Positions 51,008 through 60,249 of a DNA stretch of 64,000 bases are shown in pieces. Position 1 is the stretch's first letter; each line of letters opens with the position of its first letter. The DNA comes from Massilia sp. W12 (GTDB taxonomy: Bacteria > Pseudomonadota > Gammaproteobacteria > Burkholderiales > Burkholderiaceae_D). The position numbers were made by a program, and so were the translations under genes. The stretch is from contig NZ_CP147776.1 in assembly GCF_037300705.1 (NCBI RefSeq), positions 1 to 64,000 of the forward strand. The letters are read 5' to 3'. The notes under the pieces were generated by a model. The model was given only the letters and a program-made list of their open reading frames with translations, was not told the DNA's origin and ran no database searches.

Positions 51008-51469
51008 TTACTTGGCGGCGGAGGAGGCCGGTTTGGCTGCAGCCTCAGACTTGGCGTCTTTCGCGCCGTCTTCCTTGGGCTTTTTCTCGCCGCCAAATTC
51101 CATTACCTGCCATTGCGCCGGGCGCACCTGGTTGCTTTGCTTGTCGCCCGGCAGCGCGCCCGGCGTTTCATTCGGTTTCACCACATATTGGCTCTTGCCG
51201 CTCTTGACCTTGGCTTCCACCACTTTGCCATTCACCTTGCGCTCAGTGATCTTGCGTTCCGGCTCAGGCTTGCCCAATTGCAAGCTGTTTTCTTTGCTGA
51301 TGTCCTTGGGCGCTTCCGCCGTTTTGGCGGCGGCGCTTGCGCTGGCGGCGGCGCTGGAAGCGGCAGAGGCCGCAGGCATGGGCGGCGGTGGCGGCGCATC
51401 AGCCGCACAAACATAAAAAGCCATGCCTAAACCTGAGAACAGGAGGGAGAGTTGAACTGGCAAACGCAT
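51008..51469 (-). CDS. DUF2782-like exported protein
   Basis: A protein of about 153 residues with a signal peptide ([20 protein letters not shown]), a long Ala/Ser-rich low-complexity stretch, and a conserved core, [20 protein letters not shown] then YVVKPNET, matching DUF2782. ATG 51469 is preferred; ATG 51481, four codons earlier, is also possible and neither has a clear ribosome-binding site. It is the first gene of the leftward unit with thrB and diverges from polA. The function is unknown. Confidence 0.75.
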   Translation of the reverse strand: MRLPVQLSLLFSGLGMAFYVCAADAPPPPPMPAASAASSAAASASAAAKTAEAPKDISKENSLQLGKPEPERKITERKVNGKVVEAKVKSGKSQYVVKPNETPGALPGDKQSNQVRPAQWQVMEFGGEKKPKEDGAKDAKSEAAAKPASSAAK

Positions 51470-51678
51470 GATGGCAACCATTGAGAAATGTGGAAAACTG
51501 ACGCGCATTGTAGCAGTTGACAGCGCTTTTCCGCGCATGGCGGCGCGCTTTCCATCCGGGTTGCGCAATTGCGCACAGGCAAGCGGATGCGGCGGCGGAT
51601 TAAATTCAAGGGGCAAGCTGTCAGCGCGCCGGATTTTGGCGATAATTCCAACCTTTGCCCGCTCTTGTGGAATCGTTT

Positions 51679-54429
51679 ATGGAAAATACTTTACTGTTGG
51701 TAGATGGGTCGAGTTACCTGTATCGCGCGTTTCACGCGATGCCGGATTTGCGCGGCCCGCAAGGCCAGCCCACCGGCGCATTGAAAGGCATCGTGAATAT
51801 GCTGCGCAGCCTGCGTCAGGATTATCCGAGCGCCTATCTGGCCTGCGTGTTTGACGCCAAGGGCAAGACTTTCCGTGACGATCTCTATCCCGAATACAAA
51901 GCGCAGCGGGCGCCGATGCCGGATGATTTGCGCGCCCAGATCGAGCCGATTCACGCCGCTGTGAAAGCGATGGGCTGGCCGGTGTTGATTGTTGAACAGG
52001 TTGAGGCGGATGATGTGATCGGCACGCTGGCGGTGCAGGCGGCGGCGGATGGCATGCAGGTGGTGATTTCAACCGGCGATAAAGACTTGGCGCAACTGGT
52101 GAATGACAAGGTGTACTTGATCAACACCATGAGCGGGGAAAAGCTGGATATTGAAGGGGTGCGCAATAAATTCGGCGTTGGCCCGGAATTGATCATCGAT
52201 TATCTGACTTTAATCGGCGACACCGTGGACAATGTGCCGGGGGTGGCCAAGTGCGGGCCGAAAACCGCCGTCAAATGGCTGCAGGAATATGGCAATCTGG
52301 ATGGCGTGATCGCGCATGCCGACAAAATCGGCGGGGTGGTCGGCGGCAATCTGCGCGCCGCGCTGGACTGGCTGCCAATGGGGCGCCAATTGATCACCGT
52401 CAAGACCGATTGCGACTTGCAGGGACATATGCAAGATATTCGCAGCAGTTTGCAGGCGCGTCCCGAAGATGATGCGGAATTGCTGGCGTTTGCGGCGCAA
52501 TACGGCGTGCGCATCGCCTCGCCGGCAGCCAAAGCCGCCGTCAAAGCGCAAGCGCCGGCCCCTGCGCCGGCGCCCGTCAGCGGCGACTTATTTCCCGGCG
52601 CGCCGCTCGAAACCCAATACGAAACGGTGCTGGAGCCGGCCCATCTGGAACAGTGGCTGGCGCGCATTTCTGCAGCGCAATTGACCGCGTTTGATACCGA
52701 AACCACTTCGCTGGAGCCGATGCATGCGCGCCTGGTCGGCATCTCGCTCTCAGTGCAAGCCGGCGCGGCTTGCTACATCCCGCTGGCGCATCAATATCCC
52801 GGCGCGCCGCAGCAAATCGGGGTGGAGGCCGCTTTACAGATTCTGCGCCCCTGGCTGGAGAGTGAGCAGCATCATAAAGTGGGACAGAATCTGAAATATG
52901 ACGCGCATGTGCTGGCGAATCATGGCGTGAATTTGCGCGGCATCCGGCATGACACCTTGCTGCAATCGTATGTGCTGGAATCGCACAAACCGCACGATAT
53001 GGACAGCCTGTCTTTGCGCCACTTGAATCGCAAAACCATCAAGTATGAAGAAGTGTGCGGCAAGGGGGCGCAGCAAATCGGCTTTGATCAGGTGGAGATT
53101 GAACGCGCCACCGCCTATGCGGCGGAAGATGCGGATGTCACCTTGCAACTGCATCAGGCTTTGTGGCCGCAGCTGGAGTCAGCGCGCGATGCCGCCGGCC
53201 ATGGTTTGCGCTATGTGTACGAGGAACTTGAATTGCCGACCGCGCGCGTGCTCTTGCGCATGGAGCGCAACGGGGTCTTGATCGACGCGCAGGAATTGGC
53301 GCGCCAGTCGCAGCATTTGGGCGAAACCATTATGCAGCTGGAGCAAAAAGCGTATGAATTGGCGGGGCAGCCTTTTAATATGAATTCGCCCAAACAGCTG
53401 GGCGAATTGCTGTTTGGCAAATTGCAGTTGCCGGTAGTCAAAAAAACCGCCACCGGCGCACCTTCCACCGATGAGGAAGTGCTGCAAAAACTGGCTGAGG
53501 ATTATCCCTTGCCCAAGGTGTTGCTGGAATATCGCGGCCTGGCTAAGTTGAAATCAACTTATACCGACAAATTGCCCAAAATGGTGAACCCGGACACGGG
53601 ACGGGTGCATACCAATTATGCGCAGGCGGTGGCGGTGACAGGCCGGCTGGCTTCTAATGATCCGAATTTGCAGAATATCCCGATCCGCACAGCAGAGGGG
53701 CGGCGCATCCGCACCGCATTTGTGGCGGCGCCGGGCAAGCACATCGTGTCGGCTGACTATTCGCAAATCGAATTGCGCATCATGGCGCATATTTCACAGG
53801 ACGCGAACATGCTGCGCGCCTTTGCGGAAGGCATTGATATTCACCGCGCCACCGCCAGCGAGGTCTTCGGCATTCCGCCGGAACAGGTCAGCAGCGAGCA
53901 GCGGCGCTATGCCAAAGTGATTAATTTCGGCTTGATTTATGGCATGGGCGTGTTTGGTTTGGCGCAAGCGATGGGCGTTGAGCGCGAGGCGGCGAAAAAT
54001 TATATCGACCGTTATTTTCAGCGTTTCGCCGGTGTGCATGAATACATGGAAAGCACGCGCCGCGAAGCGCGCGCGCGCGGCTATGTGGAAACCGTATTCG
54101 GGCGCCGCCTGTGGTTGCCGGAAATCAATTCGCCGAATGGCCCGCGCCGCGCTGGCGCAGAACGTGCGGCGATTAATGCGCCGATGCAGGGTACTGCGGC
54201 GGATTTGATCAAGCTCGCCATGCGCGCGGTGCAAGATTGGCTGGAGCAAAGCCGGCTTGAGACGCGCATGGTGATGCAGGTGCACGATGAATTGGTGTTG
54301 GAGACGCCGGAGCATGAGTTGGATTTGGTGAAGACCGAATTGCCGCGTTTGATGGCAGGCGTGGCGGCTTTGCGCGTGCCTCTGCTGGCGGAAGTGGGGG
54401 TGGGCGCGAATTGGGATCAGGCGCACTGA
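51679..54429 (+). CDS. polA: DNA polymerase I
   Basis: A 916-residue three-domain polymerase for Okazaki fragment processing and repair. The 5' nuclease domain starts MENTLLLVDGSSYLYRAFHA. The 3'-5' proofreading domain keeps its acidic residues (FDTETTSLEP near 337, NLKYDAHVL, AYAAEDADVTLQL), so proofreading is probably active. The polymerase domain has DYSQIELRI near 692, the KVINFGLIYGM O-helix, and VHDELVLE near 867. The start at 51679 matches the family N-terminus. It is divergent from the DUF2782 gene across about 209 bp, and ybiB follows after 10 bp. Confidence 0.98.
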   Translation: MENTLLLVDGSSYLYRAFHAMPDLRGPQGQPTGALKGIVNMLRSLRQDYPSAYLACVFDAKGKTFRDDLYPEYKAQRAPMPDDLRAQIEPIHAAVKAMGWPVLIVEQVEADDVIGTLAVQAAADGMQVVISTGDKDLAQLVNDKVYLINTMSGEKLDIEGVRNKFGVGPELIIDYLTLIGDTVDNVPGVAKCGPKTAVKWLQEYGNLDGVIAHADKIGGVVGGNLRAALDWLPMGRQLITVKTDCDLQGHMQDIRSSLQARPEDDAELLAFAAQYGVRIASPAAKAAVKAQAPAPAPAPVSGDLFPGAPLETQYETVLEPAHLEQWLARISAAQLTAFDTETTSLEPMHARLVGISLSVQAGAACYIPLAHQYPGAPQQIGVEAALQILRPWLESEQHHKVGQNLKYDAHVLANHGVNLRGIRHDTLLQSYVLESHKPHDMDSLSLRHLNRKTIKYEEVCGKGAQQIGFDQVEIERATAYAAEDADVTLQLHQALWPQLESARDAAGHGLRYVYEELELPTARVLLRMERNGVLIDAQELARQSQHLGETIMQLEQKAYELAGQPFNMNSPKQLGELLFGKLQLPVVKKTATGAPSTDEEVLQKLAEDYPLPKVLLEYRGLAKLKSTYTDKLPKMVNPDTGRVHTNYAQAVAVTGRLASNDPNLQNIPIRTAEGRRIRTAFVAAPGKHIVSADYSQIELRIMAHISQDANMLRAFAEGIDIHRATASEVFGIPPEQVSSEQRRYAKVINFGLIYGMGVFGLAQAMGVEREAAKNYIDRYFQRFAGVHEYMESTRREARARGYVETVFGRRLWLPEINSPNGPRRAGAERAAINAPMQGTAADLIKLAMRAVQDWLEQSRLETRMVMQVHDELVLETPEHELDLVKTELPRLMAGVAALRVPLLAEVGVGANWDQAH

Positions 54430-54439
54430 GGAGATGGTC

Positions 54440-55432
54440 ATGCAGCAGGATTTTGCCGCCGCGCGTTTTATCAAAGAAATCGGACGCGGACGCGATGGCG
54501 CTCGCGCCATGGGGCTGGAGGATGCGCAGGAATTGTATGGCGCCATGCTGGATGGCCGGGTCGCCGATCTGCAGCTGGGCGCGATTTTGCTGGCCATGCG
54601 CATCAAGGGCGAGAGCGTGGAGGAGCTGCATGGATTTTTGCGCGCCGCGCATGCGCGCATCCCGCCTTTGAGTGCGCCTGCCGGCGAATTTGCGCCGGTC
54701 TTGTTGCCCAGTTATAACGGCGCGCGCCATGCGCCGAATCTCTTGCCCTTGCTGGCGTGCATGTTGGCGCAGCGCGGCGTGCCGGTCTTGATTCACGGCG
54801 TATTGCAAGATGCGGGACGGGTCGCCACGGCGGAAGTGATGCGCGCCGCCGGCTTGCCGCTGGCGCAGCAGCCGATTCATATTTACGCCAGCTGGCAGCG
54901 GCATCAGCCGGCGTTTATGGCGATTGATCATCTGTCCCCCGAATTGGCGAAACTGCTCAGCTTGCGGCGCGTTTTGGGGGTGCGCAACTCCACTCACAGC
55001 GTGGTCAAATTGTTGCAACCTTTCGCTGAACCTGCGTTGCGCATCACGTCTTACACCCACCCGGAATATTTGCGCGTGCTGAGCGCGTATTATCAAAGCG
55101 CGGAAGCGGCCAGCCTGGGCGACGCCTTATTGATGCGCGCCACAGAAGGCGAAGCGGTGGCGAATGTGCGGCGCGCGCAGCAGATTGATGCGTTTTGCGC
55201 GGGCGCACAAAGCACGCTGGTGCAGCGCGAAGAAGTGGCCGGGCCGCCGCCTGACTTACCGGAACGGGGTGCGGCGGAAACGGCGGCCTGGATGGACGAA
55301 GTCTTGTGTGAGCAGCGCCAAGTCCCGCCGGCTTTGCTGGAACAGGTGGAGCAGATTTGCCAGGCTGCGCGCGCTTTGCGCGCGCGTTTGCCGCTGTCAG
55401 GAGGGCCGGGCGCAGGATACCAGCGCGGCTAA
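54440..55432 (+). CDS. ybiB: YbiB-like DNA-binding protein (TrpD2 fold)
   Basis: A 330-residue protein with the nucleoside-phosphorylase/anthranilate phosphoribosyltransferase fold but without its usual active-site motifs, matching the YbiB/TrpD2 group, which binds nucleic acids. Visible landmarks are GRGRDGARAMGLEDAQELYG, LPSYNGARHAPNLLPL and RNSTHSVVKLLQPF. ATG 54440 is preferred to 54434 because GAGGAG lies at proper spacing. It follows polA by 10 bp and is probably co-transcribed. Its 3' end overlaps the convergent HDOD gene by 36 bp. Confidence 0.88.
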   Translation: MQQDFAAARFIKEIGRGRDGARAMGLEDAQELYGAMLDGRVADLQLGAILLAMRIKGESVEELHGFLRAAHARIPPLSAPAGEFAPVLLPSYNGARHAPNLLPLLACMLAQRGVPVLIHGVLQDAGRVATAEVMRAAGLPLAQQPIHIYASWQRHQPAFMAIDHLSPELAKLLSLRRVLGVRNSTHSVVKLLQPFAEPALRITSYTHPEYLRVLSAYYQSAEAASLGDALLMRATEGEAVANVRRAQQIDAFCAGAQSTLVQREEVAGPPPDLPERGAAETAAWMDEVLCEQRQVPPALLEQVEQICQAARALRARLPLSGGPGAGYQRG

Positions 55433-56851
55433 AATCACATCGCGCCATTTCTTTGGCGTGCCCTCGTTTTTCTCTTTCGGCAATTCTGTGCGCGCTTCGC
55501 TGTAATCGGCGTACAGCATGCCAAAGAAACGGCCATTCACAGATAACGACCAGACCTGGAAAGACTTGCCGCCGACCAGCGGATGAAACCATTCCGGCAG
55601 CAGCCGGCTGTAAGTCGGGTTGCGGATATCGCCCACATACACGTCTGCATTTTTGCTCATCAAAATGCGGAACAGATCAGGGCGCTGGCCATGACAGTGG
55701 AATTTTTGCGCGATTTGATTGGCATTGCGCCCCACGCCGGAGACCGCAGTCAAGCCGCCTGAGCCATCCGGCAGACACAGCAAAACCAGATCGAAATCAT
55801 ATTCATCATGCAGGATGCGTAAAGCCTGATGAATCATATCAATCGGCTTTTTACCGCCTGAGCGTGGATTGGGGCGGGTCAGACTGTCTTGGGAAGACAG
55901 CGAGTCGAGCACTTTTTCAGAAGACTTGCGCAACATCATGCGCGCATGCTCGACATCGCAAGGGTACTGCATATCTTTCAACATGCTGTCGAGGTCGGCC
56001 AGAGCGCCTTGAATCCATTCCTGAGTTTCATCGTTTTTCAAACCCAGGGCCTGGTGGAAGAAATTCAAATCATGCTGAATCACAATCCGCTCACGTCCTT
56101 CCGGCAGGCGGAACAGGGCGTCTGTCACATCGCGCGCAAACAGCGCAGCCACCGGATGCCAAGCTTGCGCGCTGGCAGGCGGGCGCGGCGGCACTTTTTC
56201 GGCGCGCACCGCCAGACTTTGTTGCAATACGTCGGGAAAACTCCAGTGTTGCGCCGCCATATTGCCCAACTCTTCAAAGCTCATGCCCAGGGTATGGCTG
56301 ATCGCCTCATCTTCAGTCAAATTGCGCTCAGCCTGCAGAGTGTGGCTTTTTTCAATTTCGTCGAACAGATAATAATAGGCGCAGATGCGTCCCAGATTTT
56401 GCAGCAGGCCGCAGACCTGCGCTTCTTGCGGATTGTAACGGCCACCATTGTGACGCGTGATGATGGCGCTGAGCGCGCCGCAAAACCAGGCCGCAATAAT
56501 CTCGGCATGCAGATGTTGTAATTGCGATTTGTTTTGTATCGACGCCAGCAGCGGGAGCGCGGCGGCGGTCTGTTTGACGGTGCTCAGACCCAGTACGGAA
56601 ATGGCCTGATCAATGCTTAACACATTGCTTTTGCCGCGTGCGGTGGCGTTGGCGGCGCGCAGCAATTTACAAGTCAGGCCAGCGTCGCGCAAAGCGGCAA
56701 CCACGATTTCACGATTGCCGGATAAGGTGTCTTCATCCATATTCACAATCGCGTTCACCGAGCTGGCAAGCGCGGCAAAACCCTCGTCCTGATCCAGCAG
56801 CGTTAATAGCTTTTGCGTGGTTTCTGCGCGCAAGTCTTTTTGCTCATCCAT
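55397..56851 (-). CDS. HDOD domain signalling protein with GAF-like C-terminus
   Basis: A 484-residue cytoplasmic protein. Residues 20-230 form an HDOD domain (LRAANATARGKSNVLSIDQA, then SVLGLSTVKQTAAAL and CGLLQNLGRICAYYYLFDEI); this relative of HD hydrolases usually lacks catalytic metal residues and works in regulation. Residues 320-470 resemble a GAF sensor (DMIHQALRILHDEYDFDLVL to FFGMLYADYSEA). The input and partner are unknown. It is a single leftward gene whose end overlaps ybiB antisense by 36 bp, which could cause transcriptional interference. Confidence 0.88.
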   Translation of the reverse strand: MDEQKDLRAETTQKLLTLLDQDEGFAALASSVNAIVNMDEDTLSGNREIVVAALRDAGLTCKLLRAANATARGKSNVLSIDQAISVLGLSTVKQTAAALPLLASIQNKSQLQHLHAEIIAAWFCGALSAIITRHNGGRYNPQEAQVCGLLQNLGRICAYYYLFDEIEKSHTLQAERNLTEDEAISHTLGMSFEELGNMAAQHWSFPDVLQQSLAVRAEKVPPRPPASAQAWHPVAALFARDVTDALFRLPEGRERIVIQHDLNFFHQALGLKNDETQEWIQGALADLDSMLKDMQYPCDVEHARMMLRKSSEKVLDSLSSQDSLTRPNPRSGGKKPIDMIHQALRILHDEYDFDLVLLCLPDGSGGLTAVSGVGRNANQIAQKFHCHGQRPDLFRILMSKNADVYVGDIRNPTYSRLLPEWFHPLVGGKSFQVWSLSVNGRFFGMLYADYSEARTELPKEKNEGTPKKWRDVILAALVSCARPS

Positions 56852-57240
56852 AACGTGTCCTGTTTCCGCTTGCGCCCGGCGTCAGCCCTGACCGCATGAA
56901 TTGGGCGGCAGGTGGCAGGCAGGGCATTGGTCGTCTGTCTGGCCTTCTTTGGGCCATACTACGTGAGCCGGCTGCGCGCCGCAACAGCGAGCATGCGCAA
57001 ACAGGGCGCGCGGGCCTGAATTGTTGCGGCGCCGCTGCATCGCTTTTTTGCCCGCCTTATGCGCGCTGGCGCCGCGATCCTCTGGCAACATCGCCTAAGT
57101 GGATGGGGTTTGCCTGTATCGGGTGGAGAAAATAGTCTGGCAGTCTGTGTTGTGTTTTTGCCGCGCAGGGCGGCGCCAGAGAGGCGGTTTTGGAATTTGT
57201 CGCCCGGTCGAGACAAAATGCGTAAAAATTCAGCAGGGTC
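56852..57240. other. Intergenic region upstream of rpsU
   Basis: About 390 bp between the divergent HDOD and rpsU genes. Short frames on both strands have no protein character or start sites. I see no RNA gene or repeat here, apart from the promoter listed separately just downstream. Confidence 0.5.
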
Positions 57241-57269
57241 TTCACAATTTTCCGGATTGCTGCTAGAAT
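57241..57269 (+). promoter_or_regulatory. Sigma-70 promoter for rpsU
   Basis: TTCACA at 57241-57246 and TAGAAT at 57264-57269 are separated by exactly 17 bases, close to the consensus. Transcription would start near 57276, giving a leader of about 30 bases before rpsU ATG at 57306. It may also drive the downstream macromolecular-synthesis genes. Confidence 0.75.
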
Positions 57270-57305
57270 TTCGCTCTTCCTAATAATCCTTGGCACAGAT
57301 TTTAC

Positions 57306-57518
57306 ATGACCACCATCCGCCTGAAAGAAAATGAGCCGTTTGAAGTCGCTATGCGTCGCTTCAAGCGCACCATTGAAAAAACCGGTCTGTTGACCGAACT
57401 GCGCGCACGCGAATTCTATGAAAAGCCGACCGCAGAGCGTAAGCGCAAATTGGCTGCCGCCGTGAAACGCCACTACAAGCGTATTCGCAGCCAGCAGTTG
57501 CCGAAAAAGATGTACTGA
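57306..57518 (+). CDS. rpsU: 30S ribosomal protein S21
   Basis: A 70-residue basic ribosomal protein, [20 protein letters not shown] to [13 protein letters not shown], needed for initiation by native 30S subunits. The length is normal. It heads the rpsU-(yqeY)-dnaG-rpoD block, the proteobacterial macromolecular-synthesis arrangement. It is followed by a short hairpin that probably sets higher expression of rpsU than of the downstream genes. Confidence 0.97.
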   Translation: MTTIRLKENEPFEVAMRRFKRTIEKTGLLTELRAREFYEKPTAERKRKLAAAVKRHYKRIRSQQLPKKMY

Positions 57519-57544
57519 TCGCTGCTTCGCACGATATACCGCTG

Positions 57545-57564
57545 GCCCGAATTTTCGGGCTTTT
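57545..57564 (+). terminator. Weak terminator or attenuator after rpsU
   Basis: GCCCGA at 57545-57550 pairs with TCGGGC at 57555-57560 across a 4-base loop and is followed by TTTT. The short stem suggests partial termination between rpsU and yqeY/dnaG, consistent with S21 being needed in larger amounts. Confidence 0.65.
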
Positions 57565-57742
57565 GGTATTTTTGGGCGCGCAGCGTTCTTTTTTTGGAAT
57601 TCAGCCGGTCGGCTGATTCTCTGCCGTTTTCACGGCTACCGCCAGATTGCTGGCGTCATTGCCTGCTCCGGTTCGCCGCAGCGGGATATCGTTGTTTTCG
57701 GCTGTGCTTGCGCCTGCCGCATCTTTTCTCCGGGGAATACAC

Positions 57743-58189
57743 ATGGGCTTGAAAGAACAGATCAATGATGATGTCAAGAATGCGATGCGCGCCAAAGACA
57801 GCGCCCGGCTTGGCACATTGCGTTTGCTGACTGCTGAAATCAAGAAGAAGGAAGTGGATGAGCGCGTCGATGTGCAAGACGGTGATGTCATCGCCATTTT
57901 GGGCAAGATGATCAAGCAGCGCAAAGATTCCATTACCCAATTTGAAGCCGGCGGCCGTCAGGATCTGGCGGATAATGAGCGCGCTGAAATGACGGTGCTG
58001 TCGGCCTATCTGCCGGCTGCCATGTCGGACGCGGAAGTGGACGCCATCGTTGCCGCCGCCATCGCTGAAACCGGCGCCGCCGGCCCGCAGGATATGGGCA
58101 AGGTGATGGGCGTGGTCAAGGCCAAGGTGGCAGGCCGTGCGGATATGGGCGTGGTTTCGGCCCGTATCAAAGCGGCTCTGGCCAAGTAA
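57743..58189 (+). CDS. yqeY: YqeY/GatB-like domain protein
   Basis: A 148-residue protein starting MGLKEQINDDVKNAMRAKDS, with RLLTAEIKKKEVDERVDVQD and the C-terminal GKVMGVVKAKVAGRADMGVV, which matches the YqeY family related to the tail domain of GatB. That domain binds tRNA in amidotransferases; the stand-alone protein's role is not settled. GGGGAA precedes ATG 57743. It lies between rpsU and dnaG, a common position. Confidence 0.93.
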   Translation: MGLKEQINDDVKNAMRAKDSARLGTLRLLTAEIKKKEVDERVDVQDGDVIAILGKMIKQRKDSITQFEAGGRQDLADNERAEMTVLSAYLPAAMSDAEVDAIVAAAIAETGAAGPQDMGKVMGVVKAKVAGRADMGVVSARIKAALAK

Positions 58190-58212
58190 TACCAAGCAAG
58201 TCCGGGCGCCGT

Positions 58213-60003
58213 GTGATTCCTCCCTCATTCATTCAGGATTTACTCAACCGGGTGGATATCGTTGATATCGTCGGCGCCCGCGTGCAATTAAAAAAAGGCG
58301 GCGCAAACTATATGGGTTTGTGCCCCTTCCACAGCGAAAAATCCCCCAGTTTCACGGTTTCTCCTTCCAAGCAGTTTTACCACTGTTTTGGTTGTGGCGC
58401 GCATGGCACCGCGATCGGTTTTTTGATCGAATGGGGCGGCATGGGCTTTGTCGAGGCGGTGCGCGAACTGGCTTCCGGGGTTGGCATGCAAGTGCCGGAA
58501 GAGGATGAGAAAATCCCGCCGGCGCAACGTCAGGCGGCGCAGGCGAAAAACCTGGCCTTGTCTGATCTGATGACGCGCGCAGCCGATTTTTACCGCAAGG
58601 AATTGCGCGGCGCCACCCACGCCATCGCCTATCTGAAAGGACGCGGCCTGACCGGTGAAATTGCAGCGCGCTTTGGCTTGGGCTATGCGCCTGCCGGCTG
58701 GGATGCTTTACGCCGCGTGTTTCCGGATTACGATGCGCCGGAACTGGTGCAAGCCGGCTTGCTGATTGAGCGTGAAGAAGGGGATGGCGGCGCCGGGCGG
58801 CGCTATGACCGGTTTCGCGACCGCATCATGTTCCCGATCCGTAACAGCAAAGGGCAGGTGATCGCGTTTGGCGGGCGCGTACTGGATCAGGGCGAACCAA
58901 AATATCTGAACTCGCCGGAAACCCCGCTGTTTCAAAAAGGCCAGGAATTGTATGGCTTGTTTGAAGGGCGGCAGGCGGTGCGCGAAGCAGGTTATGTGCT
59001 GGTGACTGAGGGTTATATGGATGTGGTCGCGTTAGCACAGCACGGTTTTGCGCAAGCGGTGGCGACGCTGGGCACTGCTTGCACCAGCACCCATGTGCAA
59101 AAGTTGTTGCGCATCAGCGATTGTGTGATTTTCAGTTTTGATGGCGATAACGCAGGGCGGCGCGCCGCGCGCCGCGCACTGGAAGCCTGCTTGCCTTTTG
59201 CCACCGATGGCAAAAGCCTGAAGTTTCTGTTTTTGCCGCGCGAGCATGATCCGGACAGCTTTGTGCGCGAATATGGTCGAGCGGCATTTGAGCAGGAAGT
59301 GGCGCAAGCCATGCCGCTGTCGCAATTTCTGATCAACACAGCGGTTGATGAAAACGATTTGGACGAGCCGGAGGGGCGCGCGAATACCTTGAATGCCGCC
59401 AAGCCGCTGTTGCAAGCTTTGCCGCCGAATGCCTTGCGCATGCAAATTGTGCAATTGCTGGCCAAGGTGGTGGACGCCAAGCCGGAGCAGCTTGAGCAGA
59501 TCTGTGAATTGCAAAAGCCGGTGCTGGTGACCGGCTTTGCCAAACCGGCGCGCCAGCGCAGTGCGCCCACGCCGCTGGCTTTGCAAGTGATGCGGATTTT
59601 GATCGCGCATCCGCAGTTGGTGGAGGAAGTCACCCCGGAAGGTTTGCAAGCCCTGTTGGCGCGCGCGCCGGAATCGGCGGAATTGCTGGAGCAATTGATA
59701 GGGATTGCGCTGGAATTGGGCGAGCATGCCAATTTTGCGCAATTATCAGAACAATTACGCGAGTTTGAGGATTTTTCCGCCATGATACGTGCGGTGGCGG
59801 CGGAGCCTGAGCAGGATGCGCAGGCCTGCCGCCTGGAATTGCGCGGCGCATTGCGCAAAAACCGTCTGTTAGCGCTCAAAGAAGAACAAAACCAGCTGAT
59901 GCAAGGCGAAGTGACGCCGGCAGTGGCGCAGCGCTATCGCGACATCACGCAACTGATACAGGCGATGCAGCGCGAAGAGGAGGCTGAACGCGGCCCGCGC
60001 TGA
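58213..60003 (+). CDS. dnaG: DNA primase
   Basis: DnaG makes RNA primers for replication and is recruited by DnaB. The 596-residue protein starts MIPPSFIQDLLNRVDIVDIV, has the zinc-binding module CPFHSEKSPSFTV to HCFGCGAHG (residues 37-64), a TOPRIM core with LVTEGYMDVVAL near 264 and FSFDGDNAGRRAA near 310, and a C-terminal helicase-binding region from about 455. The start is GTG at 58213; the ribosome-binding site is weak, as is common for primase. Confidence 0.97.
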   Translation: MIPPSFIQDLLNRVDIVDIVGARVQLKKGGANYMGLCPFHSEKSPSFTVSPSKQFYHCFGCGAHGTAIGFLIEWGGMGFVEAVRELASGVGMQVPEEDEKIPPAQRQAAQAKNLALSDLMTRAADFYRKELRGATHAIAYLKGRGLTGEIAARFGLGYAPAGWDALRRVFPDYDAPELVQAGLLIEREEGDGGAGRRYDRFRDRIMFPIRNSKGQVIAFGGRVLDQGEPKYLNSPETPLFQKGQELYGLFEGRQAVREAGYVLVTEGYMDVVALAQHGFAQAVATLGTACTSTHVQKLLRISDCVIFSFDGDNAGRRAARRALEACLPFATDGKSLKFLFLPREHDPDSFVREYGRAAFEQEVAQAMPLSQFLINTAVDENDLDEPEGRANTLNAAKPLLQALPPNALRMQIVQLLAKVVDAKPEQLEQICELQKPVLVTGFAKPARQRSAPTPLALQVMRILIAHPQLVEEVTPEGLQALLARAPESAELLEQLIGIALELGEHANFAQLSEQLREFEDFSAMIRAVAAEPEQDAQACRLELRGALRKNRLLALKEEQNQLMQGEVTPAVAQRYRDITQLIQAMQREEEAERGPR

Positions 60004-60131
60004 GTTTTTCGGCGCGAAATACATTTTGATATTGAAAAAACGGCGTTTGCAGCACATCTTGTATGCAGCGCCCCATGACTGTGCTTCTGGCCATCCTTAC
60101 CTTGGAGCAATGGAAAACCCGGTACCCGTGT

Positions 60132-60137
60132 TATAAT
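60132..60137 (+). promoter_or_regulatory. TATAAT -10 element upstream of rpoD
   Basis: A perfect TATAAT at 60132-60137 in the 246-bp dnaG-rpoD gap. The best -35 at suitable distance is ATGGAA (60110-60115, 16-base spacer), which is weak. It likely gives rpoD its own promoter in addition to readthrough from dnaG. Confidence 0.55.
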
Positions 60138-60249
60138 ATAAGGCTTATGTAAACTGCCTTTGGGGTTCGGATTTTCTGCCTGGCCCGTTGCAAGCAGCCC
60201 TCGCGGCGCCGGCACAGAAGGCACAGTCGTTTCGCAAACTTTCCAACTG

